From: Paracoccus denitrificans
GTDB lineage: Bacteria; Pseudomonadota; Alphaproteobacteria; Rhodobacterales; Rhodobacteraceae
Assembly: GCF_900100045.1 (NCBI RefSeq)
Contig: NZ_FNEA01000010.1
Location: 1 to 64,000 of the forward strand
Length of the DNA: 64,000 nucleotides
Direction: 5' to 3'
Below, piece by piece: positions 9,818 to 16,335 of the stretch. Positions within the stretch are counted from its first letter, which is position 1. Every line of letters begins with the position of its first letter. The notes below the pieces were generated by a model. It was given only the letters and a program-made list of their open reading frames with translations. It was not told the DNA's origin and did not search any database. Both the position numbers and the translations under genes were made by a program.

Positions 9818-9979
9818 ATGAAAACCCTTGCCGAAACGCAAAAACAGACCGCCAAGCTGGCCGTGCTGAAGCCGGCCAAGGCAGAGAGCCACGCGGCGCT
9901 GGCCGTGCTGGAGCAGATGTACGGTTATTTCAGCTTCGATCCGATGCCCTTGGAAGCCGACATCCGTCACGCCGCCTGA
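9818..9979 (+). CDS. Conserved-looking small protein, 53 residues
   Basis: Begins MKTLAETQKQ, with a lysine- and alanine-rich amphipathic first half and an aromatic second half containing YGYFSFDP. A GGAGA site 10 bp before the ATG supports this start; an upstream in-frame ATG at 9722 would add 32 residues unlike the rest. No transmembrane segment or signal peptide. I do not recognise a family. It stands alone between sdhB and a long inverted repeat. Confidence rests on the ribosome site and the ordered composition only. Confidence 0.55.
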   Translation: MKTLAETQKQTAKLAVLKPAKAESHAALAVLEQMYGYFSFDPMPLEADIRHAA

Positions 9980-10073
9980 ACGCGGTCTTCTCGCTCGTCA
10001 TCGCGGGCCTTCCTGCGCGGCTTCGCGGCCGCGCTTTTGTCATTCCCGCAAGGCGTTTGCTTCGCGCTTTCCT

Positions 10074-10135
10074 GAGTATTTTGGGAACAGAGAAGCCAGG
10101 CCCGCCTTTCCGGCTTCTCTGTTCTCCAAATACTC
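10074..10135. repeat. 24-bp inverted repeat built from two GAGTATTT elements
   Basis: Left arm 10074-10097 (GAGTATTTTGGGAACAGAGAAGCC minus its last bases) pairs with right arm 10112-10135 with only two mismatches across 24 bp and a 14-nt loop. Both outer ends carry the dispersed GAGTATTT/AAATACTC word. As RNA this is a very stable stem, and it may act as a terminator, RNase target or a REP-like repeat. Confidence 0.8.
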
Positions 10136-10204
10136 ATGCGACAGGGCTGGCGGGCGCGATGCGAACGGCTTGCGATGCCACCGCTGCGCGCATAGCATCG
10201 CCCC

Positions 10205-11038
10205 ATGACCCGCATCATTCCCGAAGACGCCGTCGAACGCCGGGCTGTCCGCCCGGTCATCTGCTATCTGAACGAGACGCTGCCCGACCCGGACCTGCCG
10301 GGTTTGCAGGCGTTGCGGCTGACCGCCCGCAAGTCCGGCGAATGCCTGGTCCCGCCGCGCGAGGCGCGCTGCTTTCACGTTCCGGCTGGGCATTTCTTTC
10401 GCATCACCAGCGTCGAGGGACCGCAGGTTGGCGACCTGAACCTGTGGTCCGCTGCCGATCCGCGCGAGCGGTTCTATTCCGGCAAGACCCGGGCATTGCA
10501 CGGCACGCATCTGACGCGCGGCGACCGCATGTGGTCGAGCTTTCCCAACCTGCGCCCGATGGCCACGGTGACCGAGGACACGCTGGAATGGTATGGCATC
10601 GATGAATACGGCGGCTCGGTCCATGACGTCATCGGGACGCGCTGCGATCCCTATACGCATCGCCTGCTGAGCGGGCAGGACTATCACCATTGCTGCCATT
10701 CCAACCTGACCAATGCGCTGATGGCGGAACTGAGCCTTGCCCGAGATGAGGCAGAGCCCTTGGTGCATGACGTGCTGAACGTCTTCATGTGCACCGGCTT
10801 CACCCGCGATTCCGGGCAGTATTTCATGAAGGCGAGCCCGGTGCGCCCGGGCGACTACATCGAATTCTTCGCCGAGATCGACCTGATCGGCGGGCTCTCG
10901 GCCTGTCCGGGCGGCGATTGCGGCAGCGCGCATTCCAGCGACGCCGCCGCCTGCCACCCGCTGCTGGTCGAGATATTCGCGCCGGCCCGGTCCGCGGCGC
11001 GTGCGCAGCCGGGGCCGAGCGCCTATCGCTGGCCCTAG
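10205..11038 (+). CDS. DUF1989 (urea carboxylase-associated) family protein
   Basis: A 277-residue soluble protein. The central block VPAGHFFRITSVEGPQVGDLN with LWSA, followed by FYSGKTR and later TRCDPYTH, HHCCHSN and FMCTGF, is the pattern of DUF1989, several members of which are encoded beside urea carboxylase or nitrogen-compound genes. The conserved cysteines and histidines (HHCC) may bind metal. No nitrogen genes are adjacent here. Its stop codon shares bases with the stop of the convergent UPF0173 gene (CTAG). Confidence 0.85.
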   Translation: MTRIIPEDAVERRAVRPVICYLNETLPDPDLPGLQALRLTARKSGECLVPPREARCFHVPAGHFFRITSVEGPQVGDLNLWSAADPRERFYSGKTRALHGTHLTRGDRMWSSFPNLRPMATVTEDTLEWYGIDEYGGSVHDVIGTRCDPYTHRLLSGQDYHHCCHSNLTNALMAELSLARDEAEPLVHDVLNVFMCTGFTRDSGQYFMKASPVRPGDYIEFFAEIDLIGGLSACPGGDCGSAHSSDAAACHPLLVEIFAPARSAARAQPGPSAYRWP

Positions 11039-11727
11039 AGCGGGATCGGCTGCATCACCTCGGGCTCGATCACCTGCACGCCCGGCAGGCCGGCCTTCAG
11101 CACCTCGGCATCCTGCGCGAGCAGCGGGAAAGTCTTGTAATGGCAGGGGATCACGGTCTTGAAGTCGAAATATTTCCGTGCCGCCCAGGCCGCCCGGTCC
11201 ATGTCCATGGTGAAATGCCCGCCCGCGCAGAGGATGCCGATGTCGGGCTGGTGATATTCGCCCATCCATTGCATGTCGGCCATGATGTCGGTGTCGCCCG
11301 AGACATAGATCACATGGCCCTCGCCGGCGATCATGTAGCCCGACTCGTGGCCGGCATAGACCGGCCCCTCGTTGCCGTCGAAGGACGAGGAATGGCTGGC
11401 GTTCACCATCGTCACCTTGGCGCCGCCCAGGTCGACCGTGCCGCCCTTGTTGAAGCCCAGGCCCTCGATGCCCTGATGCGTCTGCCAGGTGTTGATCAGG
11501 TCGTAGATGCCGACGACCGGGATCTTCAGTTCACGCGCGATCGAGAGCGTGTCGCCGGTATGGTCGCCATGGCCATGGGTCAGCAGGATATGGGTGGCGC
11601 CCTGGATAGCCTCGTCGCGCCTGTCCTCGGGGAACATGGGGTTGCCGGACAGCCAGGGGTCGATCAGGATCACCGCCTGTTCGATCTCCAGCCGAAAGCC
11701 GGAATGGCCAAGCCAGGTCAGTTTCAT
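11035..11727 (-). CDS. UPF0173 metal-dependent hydrolase (metallo-beta-lactamase fold)
   Basis: A 230-residue protein of the YtkL/UPF0173 type. The metal ligands are visible as LTHGHGDHTGD, with a later NASHSSSFD and a C-terminal IPCHYKTFP. The fold and ligands predict a binuclear zinc hydrolase; the substrate is unknown in this family. The start at 11727 gives MKLTWLGHSGFRLE behind AAGGAG, so the 13-residue extension to 11766 was not used. It is divergent from gatC and convergent with the DUF1989 gene. Confidence 0.9.
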   Translation of the reverse strand: MKLTWLGHSGFRLEIEQAVILIDPWLSGNPMFPEDRRDEAIQGATHILLTHGHGDHTGDTLSIARELKIPVVGIYDLINTWQTHQGIEGLGFNKGGTVDLGGAKVTMVNASHSSSFDGNEGPVYAGHESGYMIAGEGHVIYVSGDTDIMADMQWMGEYHQPDIGILCAGGHFTMDMDRAAWAARKYFDFKTVIPCHYKTFPLLAQDAEVLKAGLPGVQVIEPEVMQPIPL

Positions 11728-11858
11728 CGGAAGGCTCCTTGTTCTTGCGCTGCCGCATCCTGCCAAGCCGGGGGGCGGGCGTAAAGTTCCGCCTGCGCGG
11801 GTGCTTGCCCCGCCCCGGTCACCCCGGTAAAACCCGGCGCAAGCGAAAGGAGCCTCTC

Positions 11859-12146
11859 ATGGCGATCACCGAGGACGAAGCCCGCAAGGTCGCGCATCTG
11901 GCGCGGATTGCGGTCAAGGACGCCGACCTGCCCGCGCTGGCGCAGGAGCTGAACGGCATCCTGCATTTCATGGAACAGCTGAACGAGGTCGATGTCGAAG
12001 GCGTCCAGCCGATGACCGGCGTCGAGCCGATGCGCCTCAAGCGCCGCCAGGATATCGTCACCGATGGCGAGATGCAGGACCTGATCCTGAAGAACGCGCC
12101 CGATGCGCGCGAGGGCTTCTTTGCCGTGCCGAAGGTGGTGGAATGA
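11859..12146 (+). CDS. gatC: Aspartyl/glutamyl-tRNA(Asn/Gln) amidotransferase subunit C
   Basis: Small subunit (95 residues) of GatCAB, which amidates mischarged Glu-tRNA(Gln) and Asp-tRNA(Asn). It helps GatA fold and anchors it to GatB. The family pattern [11 protein letters not shown] near the N-terminus and the C-terminal [20 protein letters not shown] are both present. The ATG at 11859 follows GAAAGGAG; the frame is open from 11739 but without similarity. The stop overlaps the gatA start by four bases (ATGA). gatB is not in the window. Confidence 0.96.
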   Translation: MAITEDEARKVAHLARIAVKDADLPALAQELNGILHFMEQLNEVDVEGVQPMTGVEPMRLKRRQDIVTDGEMQDLILKNAPDAREGFFAVPKVVE

Positions 12147-13624
12147 GCGACCTGAACAAACTGACCATCGCCGCAGCCCGCGACGGGCTGCGCAAGGGCG
12201 ATTTCACCAGCGCTGAACTGACCGAGACCTGCCTGGTCGCCATCGAGGCTGCCGGTGCGCTGAACGCCTGGTGCCACAAGACCCCGGAAAAGGCGCGCGA
12301 GATGGCGGCCGCGGCCGACAAGCGCATCGCCGCGGGTGACGCGCCCGCCATGTGCGGCATTCCGCTGGGCATCAAGGATCTGTTCTGCACCCGCGACGTG
12401 CCGTCGCAGGCGGCCAGCCGCATTCTCGACGGTTTCCTGCCGCAATATGAATCGACCGTGACCCAGAACCTGTGGGATGCGGGCGCGGTGATGCTGGGCA
12501 AGCTCAGCATGGACGAATTCGCCATGGGTTCGTCGAACGAAAGCGCCTGCTATGGCCCGGTGGTCAATCCGTGGAAGGTAGACGACCGGCAGTTGACGCC
12601 TGGCGGATCCTCGGGCGGCTCGGCGGCGGCGGTGGCGGCCGACCTGTGCCTGGCCGCGACCGGCACGGATACCGGCGGCTCGATCCGCCAGCCGGCGGCC
12701 TTTACCGGCACGGTCGGGCTGAAGCCGACCTATGGCCGGGTCAGCCGCTGGGGCGTGATCGCATTCGCCAGCTCGCTGGATCAGGCCGGGCCGATGACCA
12801 AGACGGTGCGCGACGCGGCGATCATGCTGGGCGCCATGGCCTCGGTCGATGCCAAGGATTCGACCAGCGCCGAGCGCGCGGTGCCGGATTACGAGGCGGC
12901 GCTGACCGGCGACATTCGCGGCCGTCGCATCGGCATTCCGCGCGAATACCGCATGGAGGGCATGTCGGACGAGATCGACGCGCTTTGGCACAAGGCGGCC
13001 GAGATGCTGCGCGACGCCGGCGCCGAGGTGGTGGACATCACCCTGCCGCATACGAAATACGCGCTGCCGGCCTATTACGTCATCGCGCCGGCCGAGGCTT
13101 CCTCGAACCTCGCGCGCTATGACGGGGTGCGCTATGGCCGCCGCGCCAGGCTGGGGGCGGGTGACGGCGTGGTCGAGATGTATGAAAAGACCCGTGCCGA
13201 GGGTTTCGGCCCCGAGGTGCAGCGCCGGGTGATGATCGGAACCTATGTGCTGTCGGCGGGCTTTTACGACGCCTATTACAACCGTGCCCGCAAGGTCCGC
13301 GCGCTGATCAAGCGCGACTTCGACCAGGTCTTTGCCGACGGTATCGACGCCATCCTGACGCCCGCCACCCCCAGCGCAGCCTTTGGCCTGGGAGAGATGT
13401 CGGGCAAGGATCCGGTCGAGATGTATCTCAACGACGTCTTTACCGTCACGGTGAACCTGGCTGGGTTGCCGGGGATTTCGGTGCCGGTGGGGCTGGACCG
13501 CCAAGGTCTGCCGCTGGGCATGCAGCTGATCGGCCGTCCCTGGGACGAAGGCGGGCTCTTGAACCTTGCGCAAAGCCTCGAATCTGCGGCAGGGTTTACG
13601 GCGAAACCCTCGCGCTGGTGGTAA
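12143..13624 (+). CDS. gatA: Aspartyl/glutamyl-tRNA(Asn/Gln) amidotransferase subunit A
   Basis: Glutaminase subunit of GatCAB (493 residues); releases ammonia from glutamine or asparagine and channels it to GatB. The amidase-signature catalytic triad is intact: Lys78 in PLGIKDLF, cis-Ser156 in GGSSGGS and the nucleophile Ser180 in [10 protein letters not shown]. Downstream blocks [11 protein letters not shown] and [16 protein letters not shown] are also typical. The alternative that it is a free amidase is unlikely because of the coupling to gatC. Confidence 0.97.
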   Translation: MSDLNKLTIAAARDGLRKGDFTSAELTETCLVAIEAAGALNAWCHKTPEKAREMAAAADKRIAAGDAPAMCGIPLGIKDLFCTRDVPSQAASRILDGFLPQYESTVTQNLWDAGAVMLGKLSMDEFAMGSSNESACYGPVVNPWKVDDRQLTPGGSSGGSAAAVAADLCLAATGTDTGGSIRQPAAFTGTVGLKPTYGRVSRWGVIAFASSLDQAGPMTKTVRDAAIMLGAMASVDAKDSTSAERAVPDYEAALTGDIRGRRIGIPREYRMEGMSDEIDALWHKAAEMLRDAGAEVVDITLPHTKYALPAYYVIAPAEASSNLARYDGVRYGRRARLGAGDGVVEMYEKTRAEGFGPEVQRRVMIGTYVLSAGFYDAYYNRARKVRALIKRDFDQVFADGIDAILTPATPSAAFGLGEMSGKDPVEMYLNDVFTVTVNLAGLPGISVPVGLDRQGLPLGMQLIGRPWDEGGLLNLAQSLESAAGFTAKPSRWW

Positions 13625-13647
13625 CCGGCTTCAAACGGGAGAGACCG

Positions 13648-14172
13648 ATGCGGAACCTGGCGATCCTTGCGGTGCTTGGCCTTGCTGCCTGTGGCGAGAA
13701 TACGGGCTGGAACCCGAATTACAGCGCCATGCACAACGGCTCGCCCTATGCCGAATACCTGCAGGCGCGCGAGGTCGCGCTGCATGGCAAGGGCCCGGTG
13801 CCGACCGCCATTCCCGTGCAATTGCCGGCGCAGGCGCCGACCGCTGCCGATATCGCCGGGACGCCGGCCAAAAAGCAGCCGGCTCAGGCCGCGGCGCCTG
13901 CCGCGCCGGTCAGGGCGCAGGCCGTCCCACCCTCGCTCTTGCGGTACGCACAGCAGGAAACGCAGGCGCCGGGCACGCGGAAATATCAGCGCAGCGGCGG
14001 TTCCGAATCGGCGGCGGCACGGGCCTGTCGCAGCTATGGCAGCGCCGATGCGGCGCAAAGCGCCTTTATCTCGGCGGGCGGGCCGGTGATCGACCCGGGC
14101 GGGCTGGACCCGGACGGTGACGGCTTCGTCTGCGGCTGGGACCCGCGCCCGCTGCGCCAGTCGGGGCTTTGA
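13648..14172 (+). CDS. Predicted lipoprotein with C-terminal excalibur-like motif
   Basis: A 174-residue protein starting MRNLAILAVLGLAACG, a lipoprotein signal with lipobox LAAC. The middle is a long Ala/Pro/Gln linker of low complexity. The C-terminal 40 residues include CRSYGSADAAQSAFI and end with DPDGDGFVCGWDP, which resembles the calcium-binding excalibur motif DxDxDGxxCE, with a partner cysteine upstream. That suggests a small extracytoplasmic calcium-binding domain on a flexible tether. A ten-residue longer start at 13618 overlaps gatA and was not chosen. The next gene, an amidase, starts within its stop codon. Confidence 0.75.
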   Translation: MRNLAILAVLGLAACGENTGWNPNYSAMHNGSPYAEYLQAREVALHGKGPVPTAIPVQLPAQAPTAADIAGTPAKKQPAQAAAPAAPVRAQAVPPSLLRYAQQETQAPGTRKYQRSGGSESAAARACRSYGSADAAQSAFISAGGPVIDPGGLDPDGDGFVCGWDPRPLRQSGL

Positions 14173-14795
14173 GCCCTTCGCCCAATCACGGCGACCGGCG
14201 CGGGCAGCGGCCTTCGCTGGTCGTGATCCATTACACCGGCATGGCGGATGGGCCTTCGGCCCGCGCCCGGCTTTGCGATCCCGAAGCCGAGGTCAGCGCG
14301 CATTGGCTGGTCCATGAGGACGGGCTGACCGAGGCGCTGGTGCCCGAGGACCGCCGCGCCTGGCATGCGGGCGCCGGGTCCTGGCAGGGGTGCGAGGACG
14401 TGAACTCGCGCAGCATCGGCATCGAGTTGGCCAATCCGGGCGACCGGCCCTTCCCCGAGCCGCAGATGGCGGCACTGGAGGCGCTGCTGCGCGGCATCAT
14501 GGCGCGCTGGCCGATCGGGCCAGAGGGCGTGATCGGCCATTCCGACATGGCGCCGGGGCGCAAGATCGACCCCGGTCCGCGTTTCGACTGGCGGCGGCTG
14601 GCCTTGCAGGGATTGGCGGTCTGGCCGGAGGGTGAGGGTCGCGACCTGTCGCTGGCCGAAAGCCTGAGCCGCATCGGCTATGCGAAGGAACCGGCCCAGC
14701 TTGCGGCTTTTCGCCTGCGCTTCCGTCCCTGGGCCGAAGGCCCCGAAGATGCCACGGATCGGCGGCTGGCCGCGGCTTTGGCCTATCGGTCGTAG
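14169..14795 (+). CDS. N-acetylmuramoyl-L-alanine amidase, AmpD / amidase_2 family
   Basis: Cleaves the bond between MurNAc (or anhydroMurNAc) and L-alanine. The 208-residue protein shows the zinc ligands in LVVIHYTGMA, the HWLV segment, the WHAG motif after EDRRA, and the C-terminal HSDMAPGRKIDPGPRF with the third histidine and the aspartate. There is no signal peptide, which fits a cytoplasmic AmpD-like recycling enzyme. The start is a TTG overlapping the TGA of the lipoprotein gene (TTGA); the next internal start would remove the first beta strand. The 3' end overlaps rlmJ on the other strand by 13 bp. Confidence 0.88.
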   Translation: MSPSPNHGDRRGQRPSLVVIHYTGMADGPSARARLCDPEAEVSAHWLVHEDGLTEALVPEDRRAWHAGAGSWQGCEDVNSRSIGIELANPGDRPFPEPQMAALEALLRGIMARWPIGPEGVIGHSDMAPGRKIDPGPRFDWRRLALQGLAVWPEGEGRDLSLAESLSRIGYAKEPAQLAAFRLRFRPWAEGPEDATDRRLAAALAYRS

Positions 14796-15556
14796 AGCGC
14801 CTCGATTCGCAGGGCTTCCTCGGCCAGGCCATAGGGCGGGTTCAGCACGACCATGCCCGAGCCGACCATGCCATGTCCGGGCCGTGCCGGCGGGAAACGC
14901 ACTTCGGAAACCAGTGCCTCGGGGTGGTTGCGGCGCAAAGCCTCGACCATCGGCGCATGGCGAAGGTCGGTCAGGATCGGATACCACAGTACGATCACGC
15001 CCACGTTCCATTTGCGCGCCAGCTTGGCGATTTGGCGGGGGATGGCGTCGTAATCGGCCTTGACCTCATAGCTGGGGTCGATCAGCAGCAGCCCCCGGCG
15101 CGGGGTGGGCGGGCAGATTGCCTGCGCCATCTGGAAGCCGTCCTGTCGGTGCAGATGCGCAAAGCCGGCGATCTCGGCCAAAGCCTCGTGCTCGGCCGGG
15201 TGCAGTTCGGCCAGATGCGCCACGTCGCCCGGTCGCAGGAAATGCCGTGCGATCAACGGTGATCCGGGATAGGCCGAGGCGCCATGGCGGGCGCGCACCG
15301 CATCCAGCGCAAGGCACAGCGGATGATCGGCCGGCAGCCAGTTTTCGGCAAGGGCGCGGGTGATGCCCGCCGCCGCCTCGCCGGTCTTGTCGGCCTCGGG
15401 CGACGACAGGTCGTAAAGGCCGCGGCCGGCATGGGTTTCCAGGTAGCTCAGCGGCTTCGGCTTGGCGGTCAGGTAAGCCAGAATCGACGCGAGAAGCGCG
15501 TGCTTGTACAGGTCGGCCAGATTCCCGGCGTGATAGGCGTGCTGATAGGACAACAT
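14783..15556 (-). CDS. rlmJ: 23S rRNA (adenine(2030)-N6)-methyltransferase
   Basis: Methylates A2030 of 23S rRNA. The 257-residue product begins with the diagnostic MLSYQHAYHAGNLADLYKH block and has LSYLETHAGRGLYD as the SAM-binding loop. The catalytic motif here reads IDPSYE in place of the DPPYE of E. coli RlmJ, a variant of the (D/N)PPY class with serine at position three. The C-terminal VLNPPYGLAEE segment also fits. It is convergent with the amidase gene and its 5' end lies next to the cuckoo RNA array. Confidence 0.93.
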   Translation of the reverse strand: MLSYQHAYHAGNLADLYKHALLASILAYLTAKPKPLSYLETHAGRGLYDLSSPEADKTGEAAAGITRALAENWLPADHPLCLALDAVRARHGASAYPGSPLIARHFLRPGDVAHLAELHPAEHEALAEIAGFAHLHRQDGFQMAQAICPPTPRRGLLLIDPSYEVKADYDAIPRQIAKLARKWNVGVIVLWYPILTDLRHAPMVEALRRNHPEALVSEVRFPPARPGHGMVGSGMVVLNPPYGLAEEALRIEALYDR

Positions 15557-15581
15557 GTCCCGCGATTAACCCGATGGGCCG

Positions 15582-15662
15582 GAAATGAAAAGCGGCGGTG
15601 CCCAGGGAGGAGGAGGGGGCACCGCCGCGCAACGCTGGCCCAGGGAGGAGGAGGGGCCGCGT
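15582..15662 (-). ncRNA. Cuckoo RNA unit F with terminal hairpin and U-tract
   Basis: Hairpin 15632-15662 (ACGC and GGCCC segments with a bulged base) and hairpin 15592-15628 with the longest stem of the array, 12 perfect bp (GCGGCGGTGCCC). The minus-strand RNA continues UUUUCAUUUCC at 15590-15580, so the last hairpin also serves as the Rho-independent terminator of the whole DUF1127-array transcript. Confidence 0.82.
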
Positions 15663-15669
15663 ATGGGGT

Positions 15670-15738
15670 GCGGCAATGGCAGGGAGGAGGAGGCCATTAC
15701 CGCGTGCTGACGATCCCAGGGAGGAGGAGAGGACCGTC
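15670..15738 (-). ncRNA. Cuckoo RNA unit E
   Basis: Hairpin 15709-15738 (8 bp, one G-U in the minus-strand RNA) and hairpin 15670-15703 (11 bp, one U-G in the minus-strand RNA). The spacer towards unit D (15739-15770) contains an extra small CCGCC-TTG-CGGCGG hairpin that the other spacers lack. Confidence 0.8.
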
Positions 15739-15770
15739 GCATTCCGTTCCGCCTTGCGGCGGTATTTCTT

Positions 15771-15845
15771 GGCGGCACCCTCAGGGAGGAGGAGGGAGGG
15801 TGCCGCCTGAACCGGGAAGCCCAGGGAGGAGGAGGGGCTTCACCG
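15771..15845 (-). ncRNA. Cuckoo RNA unit D
   Basis: Hairpin 15813-15845 (stem GAAGCCC/GGGCTTC extended by CGG/CCG past a bulge) and hairpin 15771-15807 (10-bp perfect stem GGCGGCACCC/GGGTGCCGCC). Loops carry CCUCCUCCCU. Confidence 0.82.
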
Positions 15846-15854
15846 TATCGGTTT

Positions 15855-15926
15855 GGCGGCGCCTCCGGGAGGAGGAGAGAGGCGGCCGCCGGAACCGCGA
15901 GACCCAGGGAGGAGGAGGGGTCTCGC
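15855..15926 (-). ncRNA. Cuckoo RNA unit C
   Basis: Hairpin 15897-15926 has a perfect 8-bp stem (GCGAGACC with GGTCTCGC). Hairpin 15855-15890 has an 11-bp stem with one bulge; its loop word is GGGAGGAGGAGA and lacks the leading A, the most divergent loop of the set. Confidence 0.8.
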
Positions 15927-15936
15927 CGTATGGGGT

Positions 15937-16009
15937 GGCGGCATCCCCAGGGAGGAGGAGGGGGAGCCGCCTGGAACGCGAAGCCTGAGGGAGGAGGAAC
16001 AGACTTCGC
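15937..16009 (-). ncRNA. Cuckoo RNA unit B
   Basis: Hairpin 15978-16009 has a 10-bp stem with one U-G pair possible only on the minus strand. Hairpin 15937-15971 has GGCGGC and TCCCC segments paired around a single bulged base. Loops contain CCUCCUCCCU. Confidence 0.82.
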
Positions 16010-16020
16010 CGTATCTGAGC

Positions 16021-16093
16021 GGCGGCATCCTCAGGGAGGAGGAGGGAGGATGCCGCCTGAACCCGGACCCAAGGGAGGAGGAGTGGGTCGGGT
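16021..16093 (-). ncRNA. Cuckoo RNA unit A (first after the DUF1127 gene)
   Basis: Two hairpins: 16061-16093 (arms ACCCGGACCCA and TGGGTCGGGT on the plus strand, one bulge) and 16021-16057 (10-bp arms GGCGGCATCC and GGATGCCGCC). Both loops carry CUCCUCCCU in the minus-strand RNA. It begins 11 nt after the DUF1127 stop codon, so it is probably cut out of the same transcript. Confidence 0.82.
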
Positions 16094-16104
16094 GTTCTAT
16101 TCGC

Positions 16105-16335
16105 TTACTTCTTTCCCCAGGCGGCTTCGTAAGCCACGCTGCGGATATTGCCGCGGTTCAGGCCCAGATCGGCCAGATCGCGGTTGGACAGTTCGCCCAG
16201 TTCGCGCAGGGTCTGACGATAGACCGCGCGGCGGGCCATGTTCTCACGGACGTTGGCCACGAATTTCGCGATCGCGCCGTTGCCGGCGATGTCGTTGCGG
16301 TGCATACCGCCATGGATCAGATCGAGAACAGCCAT
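16105..16335 (-). CDS. DUF1127 small protein at the head of the cuckoo RNA array (CcaF1-like)
   Basis: A 76-residue protein. The C-terminal half, RQTLRELGELSNRDLADLGLNRGNIRSVAYEAAWGKK, is a DUF1127 (YjiS-like) domain rich in Arg and Leu. In R. sphaeroides the gene in this position encodes CcaF1 (RSP_6037), an RNA-binding DUF1127 protein co-transcribed with CcsR1-4 that affects their maturation; the same role is inferred here from synteny. The start MAVLDLIHGG at 16335 was chosen because the upstream in-frame extension to 16482 is unlike the family; AAAAAGAG precedes it as a weak ribosome site. The stop codon is 11 bp from the first sRNA hairpin. Confidence 0.9.
   Translation of the reverse strand: MAVLDLIHGGMHRNDIAGNGAIAKFVANVRENMARRAVYRQTLRELGELSNRDLADLGLNRGNIRSVAYEAAWGKK

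Larger units (their letters stand above)
15557..16104 (-). repeat. Tandem array of twelve CCUCCUCCC-loop hairpins (cuckoo / CcsR-like RNA array)
   Basis: Twelve copies of an AGGGAGGAGGA-type word (plus strand) occur between 15604 and 16083, each inside its own inverted repeat. Read as minus-strand RNA, every loop shows CUCCUCCUCCCU, matching the loop motif of the CcsR1-4 sRNAs of R. sphaeroides and the wider cuckoo RNA family. Stems differ in sequence and length (5-12 bp), while the loop is nearly fixed. Hairpins alternate between variable stems and stems rich in GGCGGC, so they group as six two-hairpin units with 4-8 nt inside a unit and mostly 7-10 nt between units (32 nt in one case). Three stems contain G-U pairs only if the RNA is made from the minus strand, the direction of the upstream DUF1127 gene. 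Confidence 0.88.

Noticed and set aside
15598..16085. Possible CRISPR array
   Set aside because: The repeated word is only about 11-13 bp, spacing is irregular, and the flanks of each copy are inverted repeats; there are no cas genes. The layout matches a hairpin sRNA array.
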